In this document: positions 7,037-15,267 of the stretch, piece by piece
How the letters are laid out: each line of letters starts with the position of its first letter
How positions within the stretch are numbered: the first letter of the stretch is position 1
Source: an uncultured Clostridium sp.
GTDB taxonomy: Bacteria; Bacillota; Clostridia; Lachnospirales; Lachnospiraceae
Reading direction: 5' to 3'
Length of the DNA stretch: 64,000 bases
Assembly (NCBI GenBank): GCA_947253885.1
Contig: CAMYAO010000004.1
Coordinates: forward strand, 62,001 to 126,000
Notes under the pieces: model-generated
Databases searched by the model: none
Told to the model about the DNA's origin: nothing
What the model saw: the letters and a program-made list of their open reading frames with translations, nothing else
Translations under genes and position numbers: made by a program

Positions 7037-8505
7037 GAGAATTATATCAGAATATCAAGGTAAAAAAAGAATTACGATCATCATTGATCGGTTTAAAAGC
7101 ACTAATAAAAACTGAAGTCGGCAGACAGCAGTTATTGGCGATTTCTAAGAAAAATTTAGATCCTGTTATGTATTGTCTTGCAGAGTCGGACCCGAAAGTC
7201 AGAAAAAATGCGGCTATTATTCTTGGAAAAATAAAGTGGCAGCCGGCAACAGAAGTGTTATTAGATGCCTATGAAGCGGAGGAGATGCAGTTTGTTCGTC
7301 CCGAATATATCCATGCTTTGTCAAAATTAAAGATAATTCCGTATCTGCCTTTTTTTGAAGCACGTTTGCAGCAACTGTTAAAAGAGGAAACGGTTCAAGA
7401 AACGCAGAAACACATACAGGCGGAGATAGACGCATTGGAAGAATTGCTTTTGATAAATGGAAAGAATCGGCATGAATTTCAGGGGTATCATCAGCCTTTC
7501 GATTGTTATGTAAAAATGCTTCCGGCATTTGTTGCTCCGTCAGAAAAAATTGTTACGTCAAAACACAAAGCCCTGAAAAACGGAATTCGTATCCTGACGG
7601 ATTCTATTGAAGATCTTTACGAAATACGTTGTATTCAGGAAGTGCTGTGTTTAACCAGTCAAAAAAAACGAGTTGCATTTCAACCGGAAATAATAGCAGA
7701 TGCCATACTGACTTCTGATTTTACAGAGCAGTTGCAGCAGGCGCACAGCGGAAAAGGACCGTTTGCTTTTCGAATCGGAATCACAGGCGGTATATTAGAG
7801 GGAAAAGAAAAAACGGAGTTTATTCAAAATTTAGCAAAACGTCTGGTGGAGGGGAGCGGCAGATGCCTGATAAACTCTTCTTCTCATTATCAGGTGGAAA
7901 TACGACTGGAAGTAAATTCGGATTCACAATGTCAGATTTTTTATAAATTGTTTACTCTTCCAGATCATCGTTTTGAATATAGAAAGGAATGCCTGTCCAC
8001 AGATATGCAGCCGGAAATCGCAGCAGGACTGGTATCACTGGCAAAACCGTATTTAAAAGCACATGCACAGGTATTGGATCCTTTTTGCGGAACCGGAAAT
8101 TTACTGATAGAGCGAAGCTTTGCAATACCTACCAGAAGCAGTTATGGGATCGACACATATGCAGATGCAATTCGTATCGCCAGAGCGGCTTCTTCTGTAA
8201 CCGGAATGAATCACAACTATATTCATCGGGATTTTTTTGATTTTCATCATGAATATCTGTTTGATGAGATATGGGCGGATTTTCCTCGTATGGAAAAAGA
8301 CAGAACAAAGATGGATCAATGGTACGGCAGATTTTTTGATAAGATCGAGGAACTGTTGTCGCAGAAATCCAGACTGTTTTTATATACTTGTGAGAGCAAT
8401 CTGATAAAAAAACAGCTTCGTCTTCATCCCTATTATCGGATATTGCTGGAGACATCTGTTTCCGCTAAAGGAAAAACCGTTTTTTTTATTTTGGAAAGAG
8501 ATTGA
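7033..8505 (+). CDS. HEAT-repeat protein fused to an RNA-type SAM-dependent methyltransferase domain
   Basis: This 490-residue protein has two parts. Residues about 40-150 read as HEAT-like helical repeats (SDPKVRKNAAIILGKIK is a typical unit). Residues about 330-490 are a Rossmann methyltransferase of the UPF0020/THUMP-linked RNA methylase group: SAM-binding motif DPFCGTGN (349-356) and an acidic end of the next strand (GIDTYADA). The catalytic loop, normally D/N-P-P-Y/F, reads DFPR (416-419), keeping one Pro and losing the aromatic residue. A recognisable THUMP domain is not obvious in the middle. A tRNA or rRNA base methyltransferase is the best guess, but the altered loop leaves activity open. 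Translation is coupled to the upstream aldolase by a 4-base overlap. Confidence 0.75.
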   Translation: MRELYQNIKVKKELRSSLIGLKALIKTEVGRQQLLAISKKNLDPVMYCLAESDPKVRKNAAIILGKIKWQPATEVLLDAYEAEEMQFVRPEYIHALSKLKIIPYLPFFEARLQQLLKEETVQETQKHIQAEIDALEELLLINGKNRHEFQGYHQPFDCYVKMLPAFVAPSEKIVTSKHKALKNGIRILTDSIEDLYEIRCIQEVLCLTSQKKRVAFQPEIIADAILTSDFTEQLQQAHSGKGPFAFRIGITGGILEGKEKTEFIQNLAKRLVEGSGRCLINSSSHYQVEIRLEVNSDSQCQIFYKLFTLPDHRFEYRKECLSTDMQPEIAAGLVSLAKPYLKAHAQVLDPFCGTGNLLIERSFAIPTRSSYGIDTYADAIRIARAASSVTGMNHNYIHRDFFDFHHEYLFDEIWADFPRMEKDRTKMDQWYGRFFDKIEELLSQKSRLFLYTCESNLIKKQLRLHPYYRILLETSVSAKGKTVFFILERD

Positions 8506-8531
8506 CACAGTGTTTTTCTCTATGCTAAAAT
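8502..8531 (+). promoter_or_regulatory. Promoter of the amino acid ABC transporter
   Basis: TTGACA (8502-8507), 18 bp, TAAAAT (8526-8531) with an extended TGC before it. The -35 overlaps the TGA stop of the methyltransferase gene. Confidence 0.75.
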
Positions 8532-8583
8532 CAATTTATTGATTTAGCAAGGTACAGTGATACTGTTAGAAAAGAGGGAAAAT

Positions 8584-9423
8584 ATGAAAAGAAAAATAGC
8601 TGCATTTGCTCTTGTAGGAGTGATGGCATTCGGAATGTTGGCAGGATGTGGAAAAAAGGATTCTGCTACCAATACAAAGACAGCGACAACCGCATCAGAG
8701 GCAAGAAAGGCGGAAAGCAGCCGAAAAAACTTTACGGTCGGATTTGATGCATCGTATCCGCCATATGGGTATCGAGATAAGAATGGGGAGTATACAGGAT
8801 TTGATTTGGAACTGGCGCAAAAGGTAGCCGATATGGAAGGTTGGAAGCTGGTGAAAAAACCTATCAACTGGGATTCGAAAGACTTGATGCTGAATTCCGG
8901 AAGTATCGACTGTATATGGAACGGTTTTACAATGACAGGACGAGAGAAGAGTTATACCTGGTCGATTCCGTATGTAGATAATTCCCAAGTAATAGTTGTA
9001 AAGAAAACATCAGGAATTAAGAGCCTGTCCGATTTGAAGGGGAAAGTGGTTGGTGTACAAAAAGCATCTGCAGCTTTATCCGTTTTGCAGGGAGATCAAA
9101 AGAAGATCGGAAGTTCTTTTAAATCTTTAAAGCAGTTTGCAGATTATAATGTTGCATTCACAGAGTTGCAGGCAGATGGATTGGATGCACTTGCGATTGA
9201 TTCCGGAGTGGCGACATATCAGGTGGAATCCAGAGGAAAGGATAAATATTCGATTCTTTCAGAAACATTAAATAAAGAGCAGTATGCAATCGGTTTTAAA
9301 AATGGAAATACAAATCTGCAGTCAATTATAAATGACGATTTGAAAAAATTAGTAAAAGACGGTACTTTCCGGAAACTGGCAAAAAAATATAAGATAGAGA
9401 ATTCGGTTTCTATCGGGAAGTAA
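8584..9423 (+). CDS. Amino acid ABC transporter substrate-binding lipoprotein
   Basis: The 279-residue protein starts with a lipoprotein signal peptide ending in the lipobox LAGC (Cys about 20), then a low-complexity Thr/Ala/Ser linker, then a family 3 solute-binding domain that opens with FTVGFDASYPPYGY. The binding fold continues through NGFTMTGR and the hinge to the end. Members capture polar amino acids or their derivatives (His, Gln, Cys, Arg and others) outside the cell and hand them to a permease. The specific ligand is unknown. The start is ATG 8584 after GAGGGAA. It is first in a three-gene importer and is followed by a stem-loop, an arrangement that usually lets the binding protein be made in excess. 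Confidence 0.92.
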   Translation: MKRKIAAFALVGVMAFGMLAGCGKKDSATNTKTATTASEARKAESSRKNFTVGFDASYPPYGYRDKNGEYTGFDLELAQKVADMEGWKLVKKPINWDSKDLMLNSGSIDCIWNGFTMTGREKSYTWSIPYVDNSQVIVVKKTSGIKSLSDLKGKVVGVQKASAALSVLQGDQKKIGSSFKSLKQFADYNVAFTELQADGLDALAIDSGVATYQVESRGKDKYSILSETLNKEQYAIGFKNGNTNLQSIINDDLKKLVKDGTFRKLAKKYKIENSVSIGK

Positions 9424-9430
9424 TACAGTA

Positions 9431-9464
9431 CAAAGAGCTGTTGTCACGGACCAACAGCTCTTTG
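9431..9464 (+). terminator. Perfect stem-loop between binding-protein and permease genes
   Basis: CAAAGAGCTGTTG (9431-9443) pairs perfectly with CAACAGCTCTTTG (9452-9464) around an 8-base loop. Only TCTGTCTG follows, not a U run, so it is more likely a partial terminator or an RNA-stabilising hairpin than a full stop. Confidence 0.7.
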
Positions 9465-9485
9465 TCTGTCTGACAAGGAGTATAT

Positions 9486-10139
9486 ATGGAAACAATCGAT
9501 TTTTATGATCTGTTGCAGCAAATGGGAATGGGGCTGCTGTCAACGGTTCAGATTTTTGTATGGACATTAGTATTGTCCCTGCCGCTTGGACTGGCGGTTG
9601 CATTTGGCAGAATGTCCGGGAATATAATAGTAAGATCTGTCTTTAAGGTGTATATTTCTGTTATGCGCGGAACTCCGCTTATGCTGCAATTGATTGCCTG
9701 GTATTTTGGAGGATATTACTTGTTTGAATTCAATTTACCTCCTCAATTGGTAGCCATTGTGGTTGGATTCACATTGAATTATGCGGCCTATTTTGGAGAA
9801 ATATACCGTTCCGGTATCGAATCCACACCGAAGGGGCAGTACGAAGCCGCTCGGATTATGGGATATACAAAAACACAGGCTTTTATGAAAATTATTTTAC
9901 CTCAAATGTTCAAACGTGTAATGCCTTCTATTACAAATGAGGTAATTACCCTGCTAAAGGATACTTCTCTTGCATTTGCAATTTCCTATACCGAGATGTT
10001 TACGATTGCAAGTCAGATTTCCAGTGCGCAGACTACTTTTATGCCACTGGTGGTAGCCGGAGTTTTTTATTACATTTTCAATTTTATTGTTGCATTCATT
10101 ATGGAACGGATTGAAAAGAGATTAAATTATTATCACTAA
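9486..10139 (+). CDS. Amino acid ABC transporter permease
   Basis: The 217-residue integral membrane protein belongs to the HisM/GlnP group. It shows about five helices and the cytoplasmic EAA loop (GQYEAARIMGYTKTQAF followed by the ILPQMFKRVMP segment) that docks on the ATPase. The N-terminal LLSTVQIFVWTLVLSLPLGL segment is typical of polar amino acid permeases. It would form a homodimeric channel, since only one permease gene is present. ATG 9486 follows AAGGAG. It lies between the binding protein and the ATPase and is transcribed with them. Confidence 0.92.
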   Translation: METIDFYDLLQQMGMGLLSTVQIFVWTLVLSLPLGLAVAFGRMSGNIIVRSVFKVYISVMRGTPLMLQLIAWYFGGYYLFEFNLPPQLVAIVVGFTLNYAAYFGEIYRSGIESTPKGQYEAARIMGYTKTQAFMKIILPQMFKRVMPSITNEVITLLKDTSLAFAISYTEMFTIASQISSAQTTFMPLVVAGVFYYIFNFIVAFIMERIEKRLNYYH

Positions 10140-10158
10140 GGACACAGATGGTGAAGAA

Positions 10159-10920
10159 ATGAATATTTTAGAAATGAAACAAATAAAAAAATCCTTTGGT
10201 GACGCTGAGGTATTAAAGGGAGTAGATCTGACCGTACAAGAAGGAGAGGTAGTATCAATTATCGGACCGTCCGGTTCCGGAAAATCGACACTTCTTCGTT
10301 GTGCAACATTATTGGAACAGATAGATGACGGAGAAGTTTCGTATTTGGAGCAACCTGCAATCTACCGGAATAAAGATGGAAAATTGAAGCTTCCGAGCGC
10401 AGCAGAAGAAAGAGAACTGCATTCAATTTTCAGTCTTGTATTTCAAAATTTTAATTTATTTCCTCATTATACGGTGATGAAAAACATCACAGACGCACCG
10501 ATTCACGTTCAGAAACGAAATAAAGAAGAGGTATATCGGGAAGCAAGAGAGATTTTAAAGAAAGTGGGTCTGTCAGATAAGGAAGATGCATATCCGTGTG
10601 AACTGTCAGGAGGACAGCAACAGCGAGTGGCAATCGCAAGAGCATTAGCGATCAATCCGAAGGTAATCTTTTTTGATGAGCCGACTTCCGCACTGGATCC
10701 ACAGCTGACGGGAGAGGTTTTAAAAGTAATTCGTTCTTTAGCGGAACTTAAAATCACAATGGTAATTGTGACGCACGAAATGTCCTTTGCTAGGGAGATT
10801 TCGGATCGCGTTGTATTTATGGAAAAGGGAGAGGTTTTGCTCTCCGGAACACCTGACAGGGTGTTCAACGAGAATAACAATCGAATGCAGGAATTTTTGG
10901 GCACATACAGTTCAAAATAA
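10159..10920 (+). CDS. Amino acid ABC transporter ATP-binding protein
   Basis: The 253-residue ATPase is of the GlnQ/HisP type and powers the importer. Walker A GPSGSGKST begins near residue 36, the signature LSGGQQQR near 149, and Walker B FFDEPTSALDP near 173, with a switch His in TVVIVTHEM-like context further on. Between Walker A and the Q-loop there is an extra charged stretch (about 70-90, YRNKDGKLKLPSAAEERE) compared with E. coli GlnQ. The same insertion is familiar in clostridial members. The gene is last in the operon, 19 bp after the permease, and is followed by a clear terminator. Confidence 0.93.
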   Translation: MNILEMKQIKKSFGDAEVLKGVDLTVQEGEVVSIIGPSGSGKSTLLRCATLLEQIDDGEVSYLEQPAIYRNKDGKLKLPSAAEERELHSIFSLVFQNFNLFPHYTVMKNITDAPIHVQKRNKEEVYREAREILKKVGLSDKEDAYPCELSGGQQQRVAIARALAINPKVIFFDEPTSALDPQLTGEVLKVIRSLAELKITMVIVTHEMSFAREISDRVVFMEKGEVLLSGTPDRVFNENNNRMQEFLGTYSSK

Positions 10921-10922
10921 GG

Positions 10923-10958
10923 AAAAGACTCAAAGTACGGAAGTATTTTGGGTCTTTT
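10923..10958 (+). terminator. Rho-independent terminator of the ABC transporter operon
   Basis: AAAAGACTCAAAGTAC and GTATTTTGGGTCTTTT form a 16-bp stem with two G-U pairs around GGAA; the 3' arm ends in TTTT. Confidence 0.75.
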
Positions 10959-10960
10959 GG

Positions 10961-10989
10961 TTGTGAAACGAATCTAACTCCGCTACAAT
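10961..10989 (+). promoter_or_regulatory. Promoter of aroB
   Basis: TTGTGA (10961-10966), 17 bp, TACAAT (10984-10989), placed directly after the preceding terminator. Confidence 0.6.
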
Positions 10990-11025
10990 AGATAACAGAC
11001 AGGAGCAGATCAGAATGGAGCGTAT

Positions 11026-12138
11026 ATGGCAATCTTTGAAGTAAAATTAAAACGAGTAGTGGATGATACCTATGATATTCAAATTGGAAATCACTTGGAA
11101 GAGCAGTTGGTATCAGATATTCAAAACGGTTTAGTCGGACCGATCAGAAAATATGCCCTTATTACAGACAGTGTGGTATCGGAGCTGTATGTAGACAAAA
11201 TTCAGAATCTTTTGGAAGAGAGCGGCTATAGGACGGGACGTTTTATCATACCGGAAGGAGAGACCTCAAAAACAAGAGAGATGAAAGCACGAATAGAAGA
11301 TGAGATGCTGGAATCAGGCTATCGCAGAGATTGTTGTGTTATCGCTGTCGGAGGAGGTGTTGTAACAGATCTGGGAGGATTTTTGGCGGCAACCTATGCA
11401 AGAGGAGTTCCGGTCATCCATTATGCAACTACACTTTTGGCGGCAGCCGATGCATCTGTGGGAGGCAAGACAGCAGTGGATACTCCGTTAGCAACCAACC
11501 TGATCGGTGCTTTTTATCAGCCGAAAAAAGTATATCTGGATCTGTCAACTTGGGAGACTTTGCCGAAAAGGCAGATTTACAGCGGATTAGCGGAGACGAT
11601 TAAACACGGCTGTATGGGAGATAGAGAACTGTTTGAATATATGGAAGGACATATGGAGCGGATATTATGTCTGGATCCGGAGGCATGTACCTATATTTCC
11701 AACAGAAATTGCATGGTAAAATATCGGATCGTCATGAAGGATGAACGTGAGTCGGGACTCAGAGAGATATTGAATCTGGGACATACGGTGGGAAGAGCGA
11801 TTGAAACAGTTAGCGGATATCGGTTGCTTCATGGAGAAGCTGTTGCAATCGGTCTGGTTGCACAGGCGAAGATTTCACGCTTTCTGGGATATATGACGGA
11901 AGAGGAAAAAAAGCGACTATATGCACTTTTAGAAAAAGCACATCTTCCGACTGTAATACCGGAGTGGATCGATAAGGAAGCATTGGTGCAAAAGCTATAT
12001 ACAGATAAAAAAGTGCGTGATGATCGACTGCGTTTTGTATTACAGAAAGGGATCGGGAATGTAGTTGTCTACGGGGAGAATGACTATGCCGTACCGATTT
12101 CAGAGGATCTGGCAAGAAAGATTATAAAAGATATGTGA
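11026..12138 (+). CDS. aroB: 3-dehydroquinate synthase
   Basis: AroB converts DAHP to 3-dehydroquinate, step two of the shikimate pathway, using NAD+ and a divalent metal. The 370-residue protein shows the NAD-binding GGGVVTDLGGF, the substrate loop DASVGGKTAVD, and the metal ligands in LAETIKHG, NLGHTVGRA and HGEAVAIG. After GGKTAVD it reads TPLATNLIGAF, where most bacterial enzymes have HP-G-KN; this is a small family variation. ATG 11026 follows GGAG. It starts a run with pepD, a dehydrogenase and an acetyltransferase, whereas the other shikimate genes are 15 kb downstream. Confidence 0.94.
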   Translation: MAIFEVKLKRVVDDTYDIQIGNHLEEQLVSDIQNGLVGPIRKYALITDSVVSELYVDKIQNLLEESGYRTGRFIIPEGETSKTREMKARIEDEMLESGYRRDCCVIAVGGGVVTDLGGFLAATYARGVPVIHYATTLLAAADASVGGKTAVDTPLATNLIGAFYQPKKVYLDLSTWETLPKRQIYSGLAETIKHGCMGDRELFEYMEGHMERILCLDPEACTYISNRNCMVKYRIVMKDERESGLREILNLGHTVGRAIETVSGYRLLHGEAVAIGLVAQAKISRFLGYMTEEEKKRLYALLEKAHLPTVIPEWIDKEALVQKLYTDKKVRDDRLRFVLQKGIGNVVVYGENDYAVPISEDLARKIIKDM

Positions 12139-12146
12139 GGTAGATA

Positions 12147-13586
12147 ATGAATAAATTAGAACAATTGACACCAAAGGAAGTCTGGGCGGAATTTGAAAAG
12201 ATTTGTACGATTCCACACGGTTCCACCAATACAAAGGAAATAAGTGATTACTGTGTATCCGTTGCAAAGGAGTGCGGCTTGAAGTATCGTCAGGATTCAG
12301 ATAACAATGTGATTATCTGGAAGGACGGTACTCCGGGTTATGAAGTGGACCCGGCCATTATTTTACAAGGGCATATTGATATGGTATGTGTAAAAGAGCC
12401 GGATTGCACAAAAGATCTGGATAAGGACGGACTTGATCTGATAGTAGAGGAGGATTGGCTGTCTGCCGAGAAAACTTCTCTCGGGGGAGATGACGGCATT
12501 GCAGTGGCAATGTCACTAGCTCTGTTAAGATCAAAGGAGTTATCGCATCCGCCTTTAGTTGTAATTCTTACAGTAGATGAGGAAATCGGTATGCTGGGAG
12601 CGGATTCCATTGATGTAAGTGATGTAAAAGCGAATCGAATGCTTAATATCGACAATGAAGCGGAAGGGGAATTTTTAATCAGTTGTGCGGGAGGCGCAAC
12701 CGTTACCTGCCATTTTCCGATAGAATGGACAGAGGCACAGGGAAGAGCGTACACATTGGAATTTACCGGTCTGTTAGGAGGACACTCCGGGGAAGGGATT
12801 ATCCATCAGAGGATCAATGCAAATACTTTATTTGGACGCTTTCTGTTGGAGGCTCCGTTCGAGATAGCGATACATAGTATGAACGGAGGAGAGAAGGATA
12901 ATGCAATTGCAAAGATATTTCATTCCGTTTTGGTTGTATCAGAAGATCAGGCAAAAGAATTAGAAGAATATGTAGATCGTTTTGAGAAAATAATACAGGA
13001 GGAATATGTACTGATTGATCCGGGTTTTTGTGTAATATTAAAAGAGGCTCAGAAAGTAGACAGGGTATTTACAGATGAAACGAGAAGCAACTGTATACAT
13101 GCTCTGACTCATCTTCCTTCGGATATTCAAAGAATGATGCCGGGAATGAAAGATATGGTAGAGACTTCTTTAAATCTCGGAATTTTACAGACAACCGAAA
13201 CAGAGGTGACCTATACTTACTCTGTCAGAAGTTCGATTCAGTCAAGAAAGGAATACCTGATCCGTCAGATGAAAGATATGACAGAGTTATGTGGAGGAAC
13301 GATAACTATAACAGGGGTTTATCCGGCATGGGAATACAAAAAAGAGTCTCCTTTCCGTGAGCATCTGATATCGGTGTATCGGAATTTATATGGAACAGAG
13401 CCGATTTTAGCAGCAATTCATGCAGGGGTTGAATGTGGTATTTTTTCTTCCAAGATACCGAACTTGGATTGTGTGGCGATTGGACCGGATATGGAGGATA
13501 TTCATACTACAAATGAAAAATTGAGTATTCCGTCTGTGGAACGGACATGGAAATTTATAACAGAAGTATTAAAACAGCACATTTAG
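12147..13586 (+). CDS. pepD: Aminoacyl-histidine dipeptidase (M20C peptidase, PepD)
   Basis: The 479-residue cytosolic zinc peptidase hydrolyses Xaa-His and other dipeptides. Its first metal-binding stretch is GHIDMVC, followed by LGGDDGIAVA (bridging Asp) and TVDEEIGMLGAD (catalytic Glu and ligand). The inserted dimerisation domain and the C-terminal metal ligand region (HAGVECG) are present, so the length matches full M20C enzymes. It begins 8 bp after aroB with site GAGGTAG and is probably cotranscribed. It likely helps recycle peptides for amino acid supply; there is no biosynthetic link to aroB. Confidence 0.92.
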   Translation: MNKLEQLTPKEVWAEFEKICTIPHGSTNTKEISDYCVSVAKECGLKYRQDSDNNVIIWKDGTPGYEVDPAIILQGHIDMVCVKEPDCTKDLDKDGLDLIVEEDWLSAEKTSLGGDDGIAVAMSLALLRSKELSHPPLVVILTVDEEIGMLGADSIDVSDVKANRMLNIDNEAEGEFLISCAGGATVTCHFPIEWTEAQGRAYTLEFTGLLGGHSGEGIIHQRINANTLFGRFLLEAPFEIAIHSMNGGEKDNAIAKIFHSVLVVSEDQAKELEEYVDRFEKIIQEEYVLIDPGFCVILKEAQKVDRVFTDETRSNCIHALTHLPSDIQRMMPGMKDMVETSLNLGILQTTETEVTYTYSVRSSIQSRKEYLIRQMKDMTELCGGTITITGVYPAWEYKKESPFREHLISVYRNLYGTEPILAAIHAGVECGIFSSKIPNLDCVAIGPDMEDIHTTNEKLSIPSVERTWKFITEVLKQHI

Positions 13587-13598
13587 GAGGAAATCAAG

Positions 13599-14726
13599 AT
13601 GGCACATGTAAAAATTCAATACGAAACAGTTAAAAATTTCTGCGTAGATTGTTTTCAACGCTTCGGATTCAGTCAGGAAGACAGCAAGATCATTACAGAT
13701 GTTTTGCTGCTTTCTGATGTATATGGGATTGAATCACATGGTACGCAGCGATTGGTACGCTATCATAAGGGAATTGAAAAAGGAATGATAAAGGTGGATG
13801 CAAAGCCGGAAATAATAAAAGAAACTCCGGTTTCTGCTGTAATAGACGGACATGACGGAATGGGACAGCTGAACGGACATTTTGCGATGGAACTGGCAAT
13901 CAAAAAAGCAAAAGAGAGCGGTATGGCTATTGTAACTGTTCGTGAATCCAATCACTACGGAATTGCGGGATATTATGCGAAGATGGCTTGTGATCAGGGG
14001 CTGATCGGTATGAGTTTCACAAATTCAGAAGCTATTGTAGTTCCTACTTTCGGAAAGAAGGCAATGCTTGGTACTAACCCGATTGCAATTTCTATGCCGG
14101 CAGATCCATATCCGTTTTTCTTTGATGCCTCTACCTCAGTAGTAACCAGAGGAAAGTTTGAAATGTATAACAAGGCGGAAAAAGAAATCCCGGATTGCTG
14201 GGGAGTAGATGCGAACGGAAATACCAGTACAAATCCGGGAGTTGTTTTAGAAAATATTAAATCAAAATCCGGTGGTGGAATTTTACCTTTAGGCGGAGCT
14301 GAAGAGCTTACCGGAAGTCATAAAGGCTATGGATATGGTATGATCTCGGAAATTTTTACTTCCATTTTATCAATGGGATTGACTTCAAATTATAATCTGA
14401 TCGGGAATAAAGGCGGAACTTGCCATGGCTTTATAGCAATTAATCCGGAAATTTTCGGAGATGCCGATGCAATTAAAAAGCATCTGTCCGATTATTTGTC
14501 TGAGTTAAGAGAATCCCCAAAAGCAGAGGGACACGATAAAATCTATACACACGGAGAAAAAGAAATCCTTGCAACTGAAAAAACAATGAAAGAAGGGATT
14601 TCTGTAGATGTGAAAACATTAAAAGAAATGCAGGAAATGGCAGAATTTGTGGGAGCTGATTTTTCGGCTTATTTTGCTGATCACATGGATGAAATTGCAA
14701 ATGTGAAGACATCTACGTTATATTAG
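13599..14726 (+). CDS. Ldh/malate dehydrogenase-2 family NAD(P)-dependent oxidoreductase
   Basis: The 375-residue protein belongs to the LDH2/MDH2 family, which is unrelated in fold to classical lactate dehydrogenases. Signature parts are the ESHGTQRLVRY active-site segment (His about 47), the VRESNHYGIAGYYA motif, and GTNPIAISMP followed by FDASTSVVTRGK. Members reduce 2-oxo acids (malate, lactate, ureidoglycolate, delta1-piperideine-2-carboxylate and others) with NAD(P)H. Substrate cannot be assigned from sequence. AGGAGGAAATCAAG precedes ATG 13599, 12 bp after pepD. It would act in the cytosol. Confidence 0.88.
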   Translation: MAHVKIQYETVKNFCVDCFQRFGFSQEDSKIITDVLLLSDVYGIESHGTQRLVRYHKGIEKGMIKVDAKPEIIKETPVSAVIDGHDGMGQLNGHFAMELAIKKAKESGMAIVTVRESNHYGIAGYYAKMACDQGLIGMSFTNSEAIVVPTFGKKAMLGTNPIAISMPADPYPFFFDASTSVVTRGKFEMYNKAEKEIPDCWGVDANGNTSTNPGVVLENIKSKSGGGILPLGGAEELTGSHKGYGYGMISEIFTSILSMGLTSNYNLIGNKGGTCHGFIAINPEIFGDADAIKKHLSDYLSELRESPKAEGHDKIYTHGEKEILATEKTMKEGISVDVKTLKEMQEMAEFVGADFSAYFADHMDEIANVKTSTLY

Positions 14727-14761
14727 GTTTACTAATAATGAAACAGCTACAGGGAGAATAA

Positions 14762-15265
14762 ATGGAAATAAGAGAAGTAAGACAGAAAGATGCAAGTGAG
14801 TTACTGCTTTTTTGGGAACAGGTTGGAGGAGAAAGCGATAATCTGACATTTGGGAAAGAAGGATTGCAGATATCAGAAGCAGAAGAACTCCAATTTATAA
14901 AAGGAATCATCGGATCGAGCAATGAATGGATGATTGTTGCAATAAAGGAAGGGCGAATAGTCGGAAATGCCGGTTTATCCAAATTACCGAGACGTATGAA
15001 ACATCGGGGAAGGATTATGATTTGTGTACGAAGAGATACATGGAGACAAGGTATCGGTTCGAAGCTGTTGGAATATCTCCTTGCAGTAGCAGAGGAAAAC
15101 GGATTAGAACAGATAGAACTGGAAGTTCGCAAGGATAATATTGCAGCAATCCGTCTGTATGAATCATTCGGATTCAAGAAAATAGCCACAATCCCCGATT
15201 TCTTTAAAATTGAGGATGACTATATTGATTTTGATTATATGATTTTAAAGATGGGAGTAGAATAA
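14762..15265 (+). CDS. GNAT-family N-acetyltransferase
   Basis: The 167-residue protein has the GNAT fold. Acetyl-CoA binding motif A is seen as RRDTWRQGIGSKLLEYL (about 96-112) and the downstream LEVRKDNIAAIRLYESFGFK is the classic motif B region. It transfers an acetyl group from acetyl-CoA to an unidentified amine, perhaps a protein N-terminus, amino acid or small molecule. It follows the dehydrogenase by 35 bp and precedes a dead aldo/keto reductase by 2 bp, so it is probably the last working gene of this transcript. Confidence 0.88.
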   Translation: MEIREVRQKDASELLLFWEQVGGESDNLTFGKEGLQISEAEELQFIKGIIGSSNEWMIVAIKEGRIVGNAGLSKLPRRMKHRGRIMICVRRDTWRQGIGSKLLEYLLAVAEENGLEQIELEVRKDNIAAIRLYESFGFKKIATIPDFFKIEDDYIDFDYMILKMGVE

Positions 15266-15267
15266 CA

